From positions 2,732,419 to 2,796,418 of the forward strand of contig NZ_CP043653.1 in assembly GCF_014217685.1 (NCBI RefSeq): a stretch of DNA of 64,000 bases. The letters are read 5' to 3'. The translations under genes were made by a program, and so were the position numbers. The DNA is from Glaciihabitans sp. INWT7. GTDB taxonomy: Bacteria; Actinomycetota; Actinomycetes; Actinomycetales; Microbacteriaceae. The notes beneath the pieces are model-generated. The model saw nothing but the letters and a program-made list of their open reading frames with translations. It had not been told where the DNA came from and did no database searches. Below, piece by piece: positions 8,165 to 16,187 of this stretch (within the stretch, counting starts at the first letter, position 1; each line of letters begins with the position of its first letter).

Positions 8165-9058
8165 CTACTCGAGGGTGCTTGCGAAGTCCTTGAGCCACGG
8201 GCGCAGATCCGGACCGAGGTCGTCACGGTCGACCGCGAGCTGCACGATGGCCTTGATGTAGTCGAGCCGATCCCCGGTGTCGTAGCGGCGACCACGGAAG
8301 ACGACGCCGTACACGCCGCCCGCGATGCTCGGGTTGGCCGCGAGCGTCTGGAGCGCATCCGTGAGCTGGATCTCGCCGCCCTTGCCTGCAGGAGTGTGCT
8401 CGAGGATGTCGAAGATCTCGGGCTGCAGAACGTAGCGACCGATGATCGCGTAGTTGGAAGGGGCCTTCTCGCGGGTGGGCTTCTCGACCAGTCCGGTGAT
8501 CCGCACGACATCCTCGTCGTCGGTGGCCTCGACGGTGGCGATTCCATACATGTGCACTTGCGCGGGGTCGACCTCGAGCAGTGCGACGATCGTGGCGTTG
8601 CGCTTGCCCTGCTCTTCGAGCATGCGAGAGAGCAAGACGTCCCGGTCGTCGATGATGTCGTCGCCGAGCAACACGGCGAAGGGCTCGTGGCCCACGTGCA
8701 TCCGGGCGCGAAGCACCGCGTGTCCGAGTCCCTTGGGGTCGCCCTGGCGCACGTAATGCACCTCGGCGAGATCGGTCGCGTAGTTCACTTTGCGGAGGCG
8801 CTCGATGTCGCCCTTCATGAGCAGAGTGGCCTCGAGCTCGCCCACGCGGTCGAAGTGGTTCTCGAGCGCATTCTTGTTTCGACCCGTGATCATCAGTACA
8901 TCGGTGAGGCCGGCCGCGACAGCCTCCTCCACCACATACTGGATCGCCGGCTTGTCGACGACGGGCAGCATCTCCTTGGGCATCGCTTTCGTCGCGGGCA
9001 GGAATCGTGTTCCCAGACCCGCGGCGGGGATGACAGCTTTAGTGATTGTGAAGGCCAT
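8165..9058 (-). CDS. galU: UTP-glucose-1-phosphate uridylyltransferase
   Basis: Makes UDP-glucose from glucose-1-phosphate and UTP for cell-wall glycans and galactose metabolism. The nucleotidyltransferase signature AAGLGTRFLPATKAMPKEML is at residues 11-30, followed by DKPAIQYVVEEAV, and the metal/sugar-phosphate motifs VEKP and GEIQLTDAL. The length of 297 aa matches the family. The start is ATG 9058, seven bases after the -10 box TACCCT (9066-9071); an upstream in-frame start at 9112 would add 18 residues that do not resemble GalU. It is divergent from the cyclo-ligase gene. Confidence 0.95.
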   Translation of the reverse strand: MAFTITKAVIPAAGLGTRFLPATKAMPKEMLPVVDKPAIQYVVEEAVAAGLTDVLMITGRNKNALENHFDRVGELEATLLMKGDIERLRKVNYATDLAEVHYVRQGDPKGLGHAVLRARMHVGHEPFAVLLGDDIIDDRDVLLSRMLEEQGKRNATIVALLEVDPAQVHMYGIATVEATDDEDVVRITGLVEKPTREKAPSNYAIIGRYVLQPEIFDILEHTPAGKGGEIQLTDALQTLAANPSIAGGVYGVVFRGRRYDTGDRLDYIKAIVQLAVDRDDLGPDLRPWLKDFASTLE

Positions 9059-9111
9059 GGCGCCAAGGGTATACGACCACCATTTCGAGGGCGTTAACTC
9101 GACTCGGACCA

Positions 9112-9145
9112 TAGACTTGGGCGCGTGAACGGGGTAGCGGAGTGA
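9112..9145 (+). promoter_or_regulatory. Leaderless promoter with six-codon upstream ORF
   Basis: The -10 box TAGACT (9112-9117) is followed after seven bases by GTG at 9125, which opens a six-codon frame (MNGVAE) ending in TGA at 9143-9145. That stop overlaps the GTG start (9142) of the cyclo-ligase gene as GTGA. The spacing equals that of many leaderless genes in this window, so the mini-ORF is probably translated and feeds ribosomes to the next start. Confidence 0.5.
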
Positions 9146-9720
9146 CAGGAGACGAGAGCCACCAGAAGCGCGCCCTTCGGGCCGAGCTTCGGGAGCGGCG
9201 GCGCATCATGACGACCCGCGAGCGTGAACAGACCACCAGTCAACTGTGCGACCACCTCATCGAGCTGGCCACGCGACTGGGGGTGAGCTCGGTGGCGGCC
9301 TACCTTCCGACGACGGAGGAGCCGAACATCCGGCCGTTCCTCAACTGGGCCGATGTGCAGAAGATCCGCATCCTCTACCCGATCTCCCGCGATGACGGTC
9401 TGCTCGACTGGACAGCCGGCGACGGCGACACGGAGATCGAAGGCCTGTTCGGCATGCCGGAGCCGGTGGGCGAGCTGCTCGGACCCATTGCCATCAATGA
9501 CGTCGACCTGATCCTCGTGCCGGCGGCATCCGTCGATCGCACCGGGATGCGCATGGGATGGGGTCGCGGCTACTTCGATCGCACCCTCGGATCCATGGAG
9601 AAGTGTCCGCCGGTCTATGCTGTGATCTTCGACAGGGAGTTGGTCGACAGTGTGCCGAGCGAGGTGCACGACAAGCGCGTGGACGGTGTGGTCACCCCCA
9701 GCGCCATCGTCAGCTTCTGA
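9142..9720 (+). CDS. 5-formyltetrahydrofolate cyclo-ligase (192 aa)
   Basis: Converts 5-formyl-THF to 5,10-methenyl-THF using ATP; a cytosolic enzyme of one-carbon metabolism. The family motifs are present: basic N-terminal KRALRAELRERRR, the ATP-binding RMGWGRGYFDRTL near residue 140-152, and VIFDRELV/VDGVVTP at the end. Length is normal. The GTG start at 9142 is supported by the overlap with the mini-ORF stop and by the absence of an ATG upstream. It is followed after 26 bp by an FmdB-type gene and then mscL, a common actinobacterial order. Confidence 0.93.
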   Translation: MTGDESHQKRALRAELRERRRIMTTREREQTTSQLCDHLIELATRLGVSSVAAYLPTTEEPNIRPFLNWADVQKIRILYPISRDDGLLDWTAGDGDTEIEGLFGMPEPVGELLGPIAINDVDLILVPAASVDRTGMRMGWGRGYFDRTLGSMEKCPPVYAVIFDRELVDSVPSEVHDKRVDGVVTPSAIVSF

Positions 9721-9746
9721 CTTCCCCCCAACGACTGAGGACCTCC

Positions 9747-10127
9747 GTGCCCACCTATTCCTATCGCTGTGCGAACTGCGACTACGCGTTCGACCAGTAC
9801 CAGTCGTTCACGGATGACTCGCTGACCGTCTGCCCGAACTGCGGCCAGTCCCAGCTGCGCAAGGTGTTCAACTCCATCGGCGTGAGCTTCACCGGCTCCG
9901 GTTTCTATCGCAACGACAGCCGGGCGGAGAACTCGAAATCCGCCTCGGGTTCGTCGAACTCGTCGTCATCCTCGCCATCGGAGTCGTCCTCTGCGACGAA
10001 ATCCGATGCTCCCGCCGCGAAGTCCGAAAAAAGTAGCTCGAAGAGTGAAACAAAAGCGCCGAAATCCCCCGCCCCGAAATCCGGCACGGTATCTTCGAAT
10101 TCCCCCACCGGTCCCGCCGGTTCGTAG
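9747..10127 (+). CDS. FmdB-family zinc ribbon protein (126 aa)
   Basis: The N-terminal 50 residues form a zinc ribbon with two CxxC pairs (CANC near residue 8 and CPNC near 33), matching the CxxC_CXXC_SSSS / FmdB regulatory domain. The rest is an unusually long low-complexity Ser/Lys/Pro/Ala tail, likely disordered. GTG at 9747 is chosen because it gives the canonical PTYSYRC start; GAGG lies nine bases upstream. The role of this family is unproven; it may bind nucleic acid or protein partners. It lies between the cyclo-ligase and mscL genes. Confidence 0.88.
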   Translation: MPTYSYRCANCDYAFDQYQSFTDDSLTVCPNCGQSQLRKVFNSIGVSFTGSGFYRNDSRAENSKSASGSSNSSSSSPSESSSATKSDAPAAKSEKSSSKSETKAPKSPAPKSGTVSSNSPTGPAGS

Positions 10128-10157
10128 CTCTCGATGAGAGACAACAGAGGAGTGCCC

Positions 10158-10640
10158 GTGCTCAAAGGCTTCAAAGAATTCATTCTCCGCGGTAACGTGA
10201 TCGACCTCGCGGTCGGTATCATCATCGGCGCGGCGTTCACCGCCATCGTCACCGCCCTGGTGTCGAGTATCTTCAACCCGATCATCGGGGTGCTGTTCAA
10301 CGCATCAGATCTGACGAAGGCGTTCCAGGTCACCATTCCCGCAATCGGCGGGGGCAAGCCGGGAGTGATCGCATTCGGCGCGGTGCTCGCCGCGATCATC
10401 CAGTTCCTGATCATCGCTTTCGTGGTCTACTTCGCGATCGTTCTGCCCATCAACCACCTGGGCAAGATCGCCTTCGCCAAGCAGAAGCAGGAGGAGGAGG
10501 CCACCCCGGCCGACCTGCCGCCGACCGAGACCGAGCTGCTCATCCAGATCCGCGACCTCCTCGCCGGACGCCCGTCACCCGAGGGCGACCACACACTGCC
10601 CGCGACCGCACCGACCGGTGGAGCGCACGCGGCCCCGTAA
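10158..10640 (+). CDS. mscL: Large-conductance mechanosensitive channel
   Basis: Homopentameric inner-membrane channel that opens under hypo-osmotic stress. The N-terminal amphipathic helix and TM1 signature GFKEFILRGNVIDLAVGIII is at residues 3-22. TM2 is near residues 75-100 (AIIQFLIIAFVVYFAIV), followed by the cytosolic helix NHLGKIAFAKQKQEEE. Start choice: GTG 10158 has AGAGGAG at five-base spacing; the upstream ATG at 10134 would add eight residues with no SD. The C-terminal 45 residues extend beyond the core family. Confidence 0.95.
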   Translation: MLKGFKEFILRGNVIDLAVGIIIGAAFTAIVTALVSSIFNPIIGVLFNASDLTKAFQVTIPAIGGGKPGVIAFGAVLAAIIQFLIIAFVVYFAIVLPINHLGKIAFAKQKQEEEATPADLPPTETELLIQIRDLLAGRPSPEGDHTLPATAPTGGAHAAP

Positions 10641-10665
10641 CGATTCGCCCGGGTTTCTCTCTCGC

Positions 10666-10733
10666 AGATCCGGGTCGTTGCGGTCACAAGGGGTCGGCAC
10701 ACCGACCCGGAGTGCACGCGATGGCCCGGATCT
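10666..10733. terminator. Nested hairpins between convergent genes
   Basis: Outer arms AGATCCGGG (10666-10674) and CCCGGATCT (10725-10733) pair perfectly. An inner hairpin GGGTCGG-CACA-CCGACCC lies at 10691-10708. There is no T tract on either strand. The region lies between mscL and the convergent small gene, so it may serve as a bidirectional terminator. Confidence 0.5.
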
Positions 10734-10770
10734 CGTGCGTTGGCGGAACAGGTGATGCCCCGGTCGAGGA

Positions 10771-10944
10771 TCAGTGCGTCTGACCCCAGTGGGGCGGCTT
10801 GTCTGCCTTCAGTCGTTCATCGTTCTCGTTCTCCGCATGGCGGGGAGGTTCCTTCTGCGGGTTCGGATCCGAACCGGCGATCGCCTCGGTCGTCACCCGA
10901 CGGCGCGGGCGCTCCCGCGGGGTAGGGGCGTCGTGCTTTCCCAC
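10771..10944 (-). CDS. Small conserved-looking hydrophilic protein (57 aa)
   Basis: GTG 10944 follows the helicase stop (TGA at 10946-10948) by one base, so it is probably translationally coupled. The product is hydrophilic, rich in Pro/Arg at the N-terminus, and ends ENDERLKADKPPHWGQTH. I recall the pattern ENDxxLxxDKPPHW from short actinobacterial hypothetical proteins, which is the main reason to call it. No motif for a function is visible. Confidence 0.6.
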   Translation of the reverse strand: MGKHDAPTPRERPRRRVTTEAIAGSDPNPQKEPPRHAENENDERLKADKPPHWGQTH

Positions 10945-10945
10945 G

Positions 10946-13900
10946 TCAGCCCTGCTGTGCCGCGCCACCGGCCGCGCCGACGATCGGGATGGGCTGGGTC
11001 TCCGGAGCGAGGGAGGACGCGCCGAGCATCGTCACGATGCGGTCGGCGACGACATCCGGCTCGCTGAACAGTTCGAAGGCGTGAACGCGCAGGTAGTGCC
11101 ATCCGAGGCGGCGCAGCATCTCGGGGCGCAGCCGCAGCGACTCTCGAAGGCTCGAGCCGTGCAGCACCGAGTCCGTCTCGATGGTGAGGCACATGCCCTG
11201 GTGGGATGCCACGAGCCCGAGCTTGCCGCGGTGACCGAGGGCCACGCGCAGGCCGCGGAGCTGTAGGCGCCTGGCGAGATCGACGAGCATCGGCTCGCTG
11301 TCGTCCGAGGATGTTCCGAGCGCGTTGCGAGCCGTCACGTCGGTGAGGATCTCCGCGAGGGCGATCGCGCCGAAGTGCATGCGATCCTCGTCGATGTCCT
11401 GCGCTTCGAAGCAGGTGACGATCACCATCGATCGGCGGGCGCGGGTCATCGCGACCGCGAGTAGCCGCTCTCCGCCCGGGCGACCGAGGGCGCCGAAGTC
11501 CGAGAGCACCCGACCGTGTGGCGTCCGTCCGTAACCGATGGAGAAGATCACGCGGTCGCGGCTCTGAGCGACGGCCTGTTCGATGGTCGTCACCGTGAAG
11601 GGCTCCGGGCGGTCGCCGAGCACGAAGTCGCTGAGCTCGGGACGACCGGAGGTGGCCGCGAGCACTGCCTGCTGCACGCGAACCGCATGGCGGGCGCTGG
11701 CGGTGATCACCATGAGGGATTCGTGCGGGCGCGTCGCCGCATGTTCGATGACGAGTTCGACCGCGCGATTGACCTCGGCATCGACGCTCTCGACGCCGCC
11801 GGACTCCGGATCGGGCATGCCCGATCCGTCGGCAAGGAAGTCGAGGCGGATGCTCCCGTGCCCGAGGAAGCTGCCCGCCCAGGGGAACGACTCGATCTTG
11901 CCTGCATAGAAGCGGCGGTTGACCAGTTCCGCGAGGTCCTCCCCGCCGGCGCGGTAGCTGCGGGTGAGAGCGAGGGTGGGCAGCATGGACGACAGGCGTG
12001 CGAGCGCAGAATCGGCGTGGAGGGCGTCGAGCGCTTCGGCGTCGAGCTGTGCGGCGTCGACGGCGCCGGCCAACCCGACCGTGAACGGCGACGGCGTCTG
12101 GGTGACCGGATCACCGAAGGCGACGGTCTGCTTGCCACGGCGGATGGCGCCCAGGTTCTCAGCGAGCGTCGTGGCGCCGGCGTCCACAAGCACGACGGTG
12201 TCGAACGCCAGAGTGTCGGTGATCCCGGCCACCTCGTAGGGGGACGCGAGCCAGACCGGCGCGATCGTTCGCGAGAGATGCGGGGCGGCCTCCTGCAGGT
12301 CTCGGGCATCCACCGCTCCCCCGCGCAGGGCGGTCTTGAGCGCGCTCGCCTCGTCGGGCCAGTCCACCAGACCGATGTTCCAGTTCTCCGCGAGCTGCCA
12401 GGCCAGCAACTGGGCACTACCGGCGGCGTGCGCCTCGTCGACGAGCCGGAAGTCCGCCTCGAGACGGTCGAGCACCGAGGTATTCGCGTTGAGCAGGGCG
12501 CGATCGGCCTCGAGAAGGGACTCGAGTGCCGACTGCCACCAGGCGAGTTCGAGTTCGGCGGCGACCTGCTCGTCGGGTACGTGGCGCGAGGCGAGGTCGT
12601 CGAGAAGCGGGTCGAGCTGGAGGTGACGCAGGGTCGCGAGCAACTCGGCGCGCTCCTGGAGGTTGTTCAGCACGTCCGACTCCGCCGCGAGTGCGGCGAC
12701 CCGCTCGGTGAGGATGTGGATCGGCAAGTGGATCAGCTGCGTCTCGCGCGTCACTGCACCGAGCGGCTCATCGAGGAATTCGAGGTCCTGCGCCACCTGC
12801 TGGTAGGCCACCTGGACGTCCGCGATGCCGACGGGTACCTCCGGCGTGACTCCCGCCGCGACGAAGCGCTGCCACAGGATGCGCTGCTGCTGGATGTGCT
12901 GAAGGCTCTCGTTGATGTCTCCGATGTGAACGCCGGGACGCACGTACTCCCGCGCGAGCTTCTTGAGGCGACGGCGATTGGCCGAGGACATCTCCGGGGA
13001 ATCCTTGCGGGAGGAGGTCGCCGCGATCAGCTCGCTGAGCGATCGGTCGAACACCACGGGCAGGAACCGGTCGAGGGTGTCACGGATGTCGATGAGCAGC
13101 CGAAGGTAGATGCCGAGTTCGTTGATCGTCTCGAACGGCCGCATGCGCGTGCCGGAGATGAGGTCGCTGGCCCGTTCGACCAGTCGAGGCAACTCGGTGT
13201 GATGGAGCTGCTTGGCGATGGCGTGGGCGCGCGACGCCGCTTCGCTCGTCGCGAAGCTGGCTCCGTACCAGGGCGAATCACCCGGGCCATAGCGGAACTC
13301 GCCGAGGCCGGCAGCCTCGACCATGGCACGGGCCGCGCCGGCGCGGTCATCCGCCATCAGCTCTACCGACTGGCGGGACAATCGGGCAGTGGTGGCGGGC
13401 GGGTCGGCAAGGAGGGCGAGGCGGGAGAGCTCGGTGAGGCAGTCGAGCACCGAGACACGCAGGGCCGGGTCGGTGCGCGCGACCGCGCCGCGATAGTCGA
13501 GCAGCACCTTGCGCAGGCGGACGAGGGCGTCATCCACTTCGCCGATCTGGGGCGCGCGGGACTTCTCGTTGCGACCGATCGAGCGGATGAGGTCGCGGCG
13601 AAGCGTGCCGGGAGCGACCGCGAGGCCGGCGAGGCCGACATCCCCGAAACGCTGCGCGATGCCCGCGAGCGAGGAGCGCCGCGCGCTGACCACCAGCACC
13701 CGTTTGTTCTGACCGACGAGGGCACCGATGGCGTTCACGATGGTCTGGGTGGCGCCCGTGCCCGGCAGGGTCTTGACGACTACCGAGTTGCCGGCGGCGA
13801 TCTGGGCGATCACGTGCTCCTGCTCCGCATCCGCATCGAGCAGGAGGGTGTCGGTCTCCGGGGTGCGCCGGTCGGGGCTCTGCGGCTCGACCGGGGCGTA

Positions 13901-14722
13901 GCTCTCCTCGATGGCCCACTTGGCCGAGGGGTTTCCCGCGAGGGCGTCGAGAAGCGGGTGCTCGAGGTCGCTGGCATCGGACTCCATCGCACGCGACACG
14001 TCCGCGAAGGAGGAGACGACCAGTCGCGGCTGCACATTGAACCACTCGAGATGCGAGGTGAGGCCGCGCAGCCGATCGATCACGGGATTCGGCTTAAACG
14101 AACCGTCCTCCTCGGCGAGCGCCACGAAGGCTTCCGCATCGAGGGAGATCTGAAACTGTGCCTCGAGCGCCCGGGAGAGCTCCGGGTTGAGGAACGGCGC
14201 CCCCTTGAGCTTGAGCTCGAAATTGCTCCCGTAGCGGCGGATGGCCAGTGGTCGCAACAGCACGGGCGCCCGGAACTGCACGCCCTCGAACTGCCACTCG
14301 GCGATCCCGATGCCCAGGTGGATCGAGTCGATGCCGCGAGCGGTGGCGAGCTCGAGGCTCTTGTCGGCGATCTCTGCGGCGGCGATCTTCGCTGCCCGCA
14401 GGGCGATGTCGTCCCGGATCAGGTTGGAGAGGAGTGTCGACTTGCCGGTGATGAACTGGGCGAGGCCACCCGGATGCGTCGCGCCGAGCTCGATGCGGGT
14501 GCGTGGTCCGTCCACGAAATGCAACAGCGGAGATACGCCGCCGATGCCACCGAGCTGAGACCGCCAACCCTGCCAGGTGGGCTCCGCCACGTTGGAGAGC
14601 GAGTAGTTGGGGTCGCCGAGGGTCAGCGCGTGCGGCGCGGTCACCTGGCGCTCCGCATGGGCATGGCTATCGCTCGGCTCCGCGAAGAAGTCGTCATCCT
14701 GAGATCTATTGGCACGCCACAC
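10946..14722 (-). CDS. DUF4011-type superfamily 1 helicase-like protein with degenerate ATPase motifs (1258 aa)
   Basis: Very large cytosolic protein with the architecture of DUF4011 helicases: an N-terminal alpha/beta region (about 40-290), split SF1 RecA-like domains (about 300-460 and 820-1110), a long helical insert, and a C-terminal restriction-endonuclease-like domain (about 1150-1245, with TIETDSVLHG and LERLGW-like RRLGWHYLRVH). Motif III-like GDPVTQTPSP and motif VI-like AVAMTRARRS are kept. Walker A reads LPGTGATQT, with Ala 324 where Lys is required, and Walker B reads VLVDAGA, lacking the catalytic Glu after D847. So ATP hydrolysis is doubtful. The start is GTG 14722, six bases after TAAGGT (14729-14734). 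The family is linked to DNA processing or defence; a scaffold or pseudo-helicase role is possible. Confidence 0.85.
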   Translation of the reverse strand: MWRANRSQDDDFFAEPSDSHAHAERQVTAPHALTLGDPNYSLSNVAEPTWQGWRSQLGGIGGVSPLLHFVDGPRTRIELGATHPGGLAQFITGKSTLLSNLIRDDIALRAAKIAAAEIADKSLELATARGIDSIHLGIGIAEWQFEGVQFRAPVLLRPLAIRRYGSNFELKLKGAPFLNPELSRALEAQFQISLDAEAFVALAEEDGSFKPNPVIDRLRGLTSHLEWFNVQPRLVVSSFADVSRAMESDASDLEHPLLDALAGNPSAKWAIEESYAPVEPQSPDRRTPETDTLLLDADAEQEHVIAQIAAGNSVVVKTLPGTGATQTIVNAIGALVGQNKRVLVVSARRSSLAGIAQRFGDVGLAGLAVAPGTLRRDLIRSIGRNEKSRAPQIGEVDDALVRLRKVLLDYRGAVARTDPALRVSVLDCLTELSRLALLADPPATTARLSRQSVELMADDRAGAARAMVEAAGLGEFRYGPGDSPWYGASFATSEAASRAHAIAKQLHHTELPRLVERASDLISGTRMRPFETINELGIYLRLLIDIRDTLDRFLPVVFDRSLSELIAATSSRKDSPEMSSANRRRLKKLAREYVRPGVHIGDINESLQHIQQQRILWQRFVAAGVTPEVPVGIADVQVAYQQVAQDLEFLDEPLGAVTRETQLIHLPIHILTERVAALAAESDVLNNLQERAELLATLRHLQLDPLLDDLASRHVPDEQVAAELELAWWQSALESLLEADRALLNANTSVLDRLEADFRLVDEAHAAGSAQLLAWQLAENWNIGLVDWPDEASALKTALRGGAVDARDLQEAAPHLSRTIAPVWLASPYEVAGITDTLAFDTVVLVDAGATTLAENLGAIRRGKQTVAFGDPVTQTPSPFTVGLAGAVDAAQLDAEALDALHADSALARLSSMLPTLALTRSYRAGGEDLAELVNRRFYAGKIESFPWAGSFLGHGSIRLDFLADGSGMPDPESGGVESVDAEVNRAVELVIEHAATRPHESLMVITASARHAVRVQQAVLAATSGRPELSDFVLGDRPEPFTVTTIEQAVAQSRDRVIFSIGYGRTPHGRVLSDFGALGRPGGERLLAVAMTRARRSMVIVTCFEAQDIDEDRMHFGAIALAEILTDVTARNALGTSSDDSEPMLVDLARRLQLRGLRVALGHRGKLGLVASHQGMCLTIETDSVLHGSSLRESLRLRPEMLRRLGWHYLRVHAFELFSEPDVVADRIVTMLGASSLAPETQPIPIVGAAGGAAQQG

Positions 14723-14833
14723 AGGGCCACCTTAACGGGGGCGCCGCGGAATTTCGGGAGATAGCGGGGAGTTTCGTCGCGCGCCGGGTTTGCGCCCTGC
14801 TCGCCACCGGGCGCGAAACGTAAGATACCGGCC

Positions 14834-16141
14834 ATGCTCTTCCTGGCAATCCGCGCCGCTTCGTCAGACCTCGTCCAGGCCGTGACGACAGCACTTGTAA
14901 CCATTGTCGTCCTCTTCGCCATCGTCGTGATCGTGGGATTCACGATCCTGCGGCGGCGCAGGCGACGCGCAGAGCTCGCGCCAGCCCGGGTGCCCGGCCC
15001 TCCCTCGGGCGAGACGGACCTCTCGACCCGCGCGAACATCCTGCTCGTGCGACTGGACGACGCGGTCGCGCAAGCTGACGACAACCTCGGATTCGCTGTC
15101 GCACAGTTCGGCGAGGAACGTTCGCGCGCCTTCGCCGAGGCCCTGTCGGCCGCTCGGCGCGATCTCACGGAATCATTCCGGTTGAAGCATCGACTCGATG
15201 ACTCCCAGCCCGACACGGCGACGCAGCAGCGGGAGTGGAACGCCCGCATCATCCATCTCTGCGAGACCGCGCAAAAGGCTCTCGCCGATGAGGCGGCGGC
15301 ATTCGACGCCCTCCGCCGACGGGAGACCGACGCCCCGACAGAGCTCGGAAAGGTCCGGATGCTCGTGGTCACCGCCTCGATGCGCGTGCCGGCTGCAGAG
15401 AGCGCCCTCTCTGCGCTCGCCGGTCGATACTCCCCCGACGCGATCGCGCCCGTCGCCGGCAACGTCGCCGAGGCCCGCGCGCTGCTCACGACCGCGGGCC
15501 AGGGTGCGGAGGCCGCGAACGCCCGCCTCGCCGACCCGTTGGCGACCGATGTCGCCGATCGCGTGCAGGAGGCGCGGGCCACCGCGACCACGGCCCTGAG
15601 GCTGCTGGAGGCCGTGGACGCTCTCGGCGCCACCCTCGCCGAGCAGTCCGATCGGCTCGACAACCTCGCGAGCCAGAGCAGGGTCGATCTGACCGAGGCC
15701 CGGGTCGCCCGCGATTCCGCTCCGGATCCGAGCTCCGCGGCGGCGATCGGCGGCGCGGTGACCGCAGTCGAGTCCGTGCTCGGATCCCTCGACACCGGTG
15801 ACCCCGCCGCATCCCTCTCTCGGCTCGAGGGTGCCGTGGCGAGCCTGGACAGCGCCCTCGCGAGCGCCCGAAACCAGACCCAGCGCCTCGAACATGCTGG
15901 TGCGGCCCTCGCCGGCGTGTTGGTGAGTGCGCGAAGTCAGATCGCGGCGACGCAGGACTTCATCGCGAGCCGCCGAGGAGGCGTCGGAGCGGATGCCCGC
16001 TCCCGCCTGGCCGAAGCGCAGCGGCTCCTCGAGGTGGCGGAAGCGCAGTCCGATCCCGTGGCAGCCCTCGACAGTGCTCGCAGTTCGGCGACGTACTCGC
16101 GCGACGCCGACGCCCTGGCGAGGTTCGACGCGCACCGCTGA
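14834..16141 (+). CDS. TPM-family-like membrane protein lacking the TPM domain (435 aa)
   Basis: One transmembrane helix (about residues 16-38) followed by a basic stop-transfer RRRRRR and then nearly 390 residues of Ala-rich helical coiled coil. The segment with DDAVAQADDNLGFAVAQFG and the later EAQRLLEVAEAQSDPVAALDSA match the C-terminal part of actinobacterial TPM-domain proteins. Those normally have a signal peptide and an extracellular TPM domain before the helix; here they are absent. ATG 14834 is seven bases after a TAAGAT -10 box (14821-14826), and the frame has no room for a TPM domain before the divergent helicase gene, so the short form looks genuine. Function unknown, envelope-associated. 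Confidence 0.75.
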   Translation: MLFLAIRAASSDLVQAVTTALVTIVVLFAIVVIVGFTILRRRRRRAELAPARVPGPPSGETDLSTRANILLVRLDDAVAQADDNLGFAVAQFGEERSRAFAEALSAARRDLTESFRLKHRLDDSQPDTATQQREWNARIIHLCETAQKALADEAAAFDALRRRETDAPTELGKVRMLVVTASMRVPAAESALSALAGRYSPDAIAPVAGNVAEARALLTTAGQGAEAANARLADPLATDVADRVQEARATATTALRLLEAVDALGATLAEQSDRLDNLASQSRVDLTEARVARDSAPDPSSAAAIGGAVTAVESVLGSLDTGDPAASLSRLEGAVASLDSALASARNQTQRLEHAGAALAGVLVSARSQIAATQDFIASRRGGVGADARSRLAEAQRLLEVAEAQSDPVAALDSARSSATYSRDADALARFDAHR

Positions 16142-16187
16142 AATCCGCGGCCCGATGGTCGAGTTGGGCGGACTACCGCCCGGCTCG

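Noticed and set aside
11516-14764. Open frame of more than 1000 codons opposite the helicase gene
   Set aside because: It is the shadow of a GC-rich coding strand. No family motifs, and the opposite strand carries clear helicase motifs.
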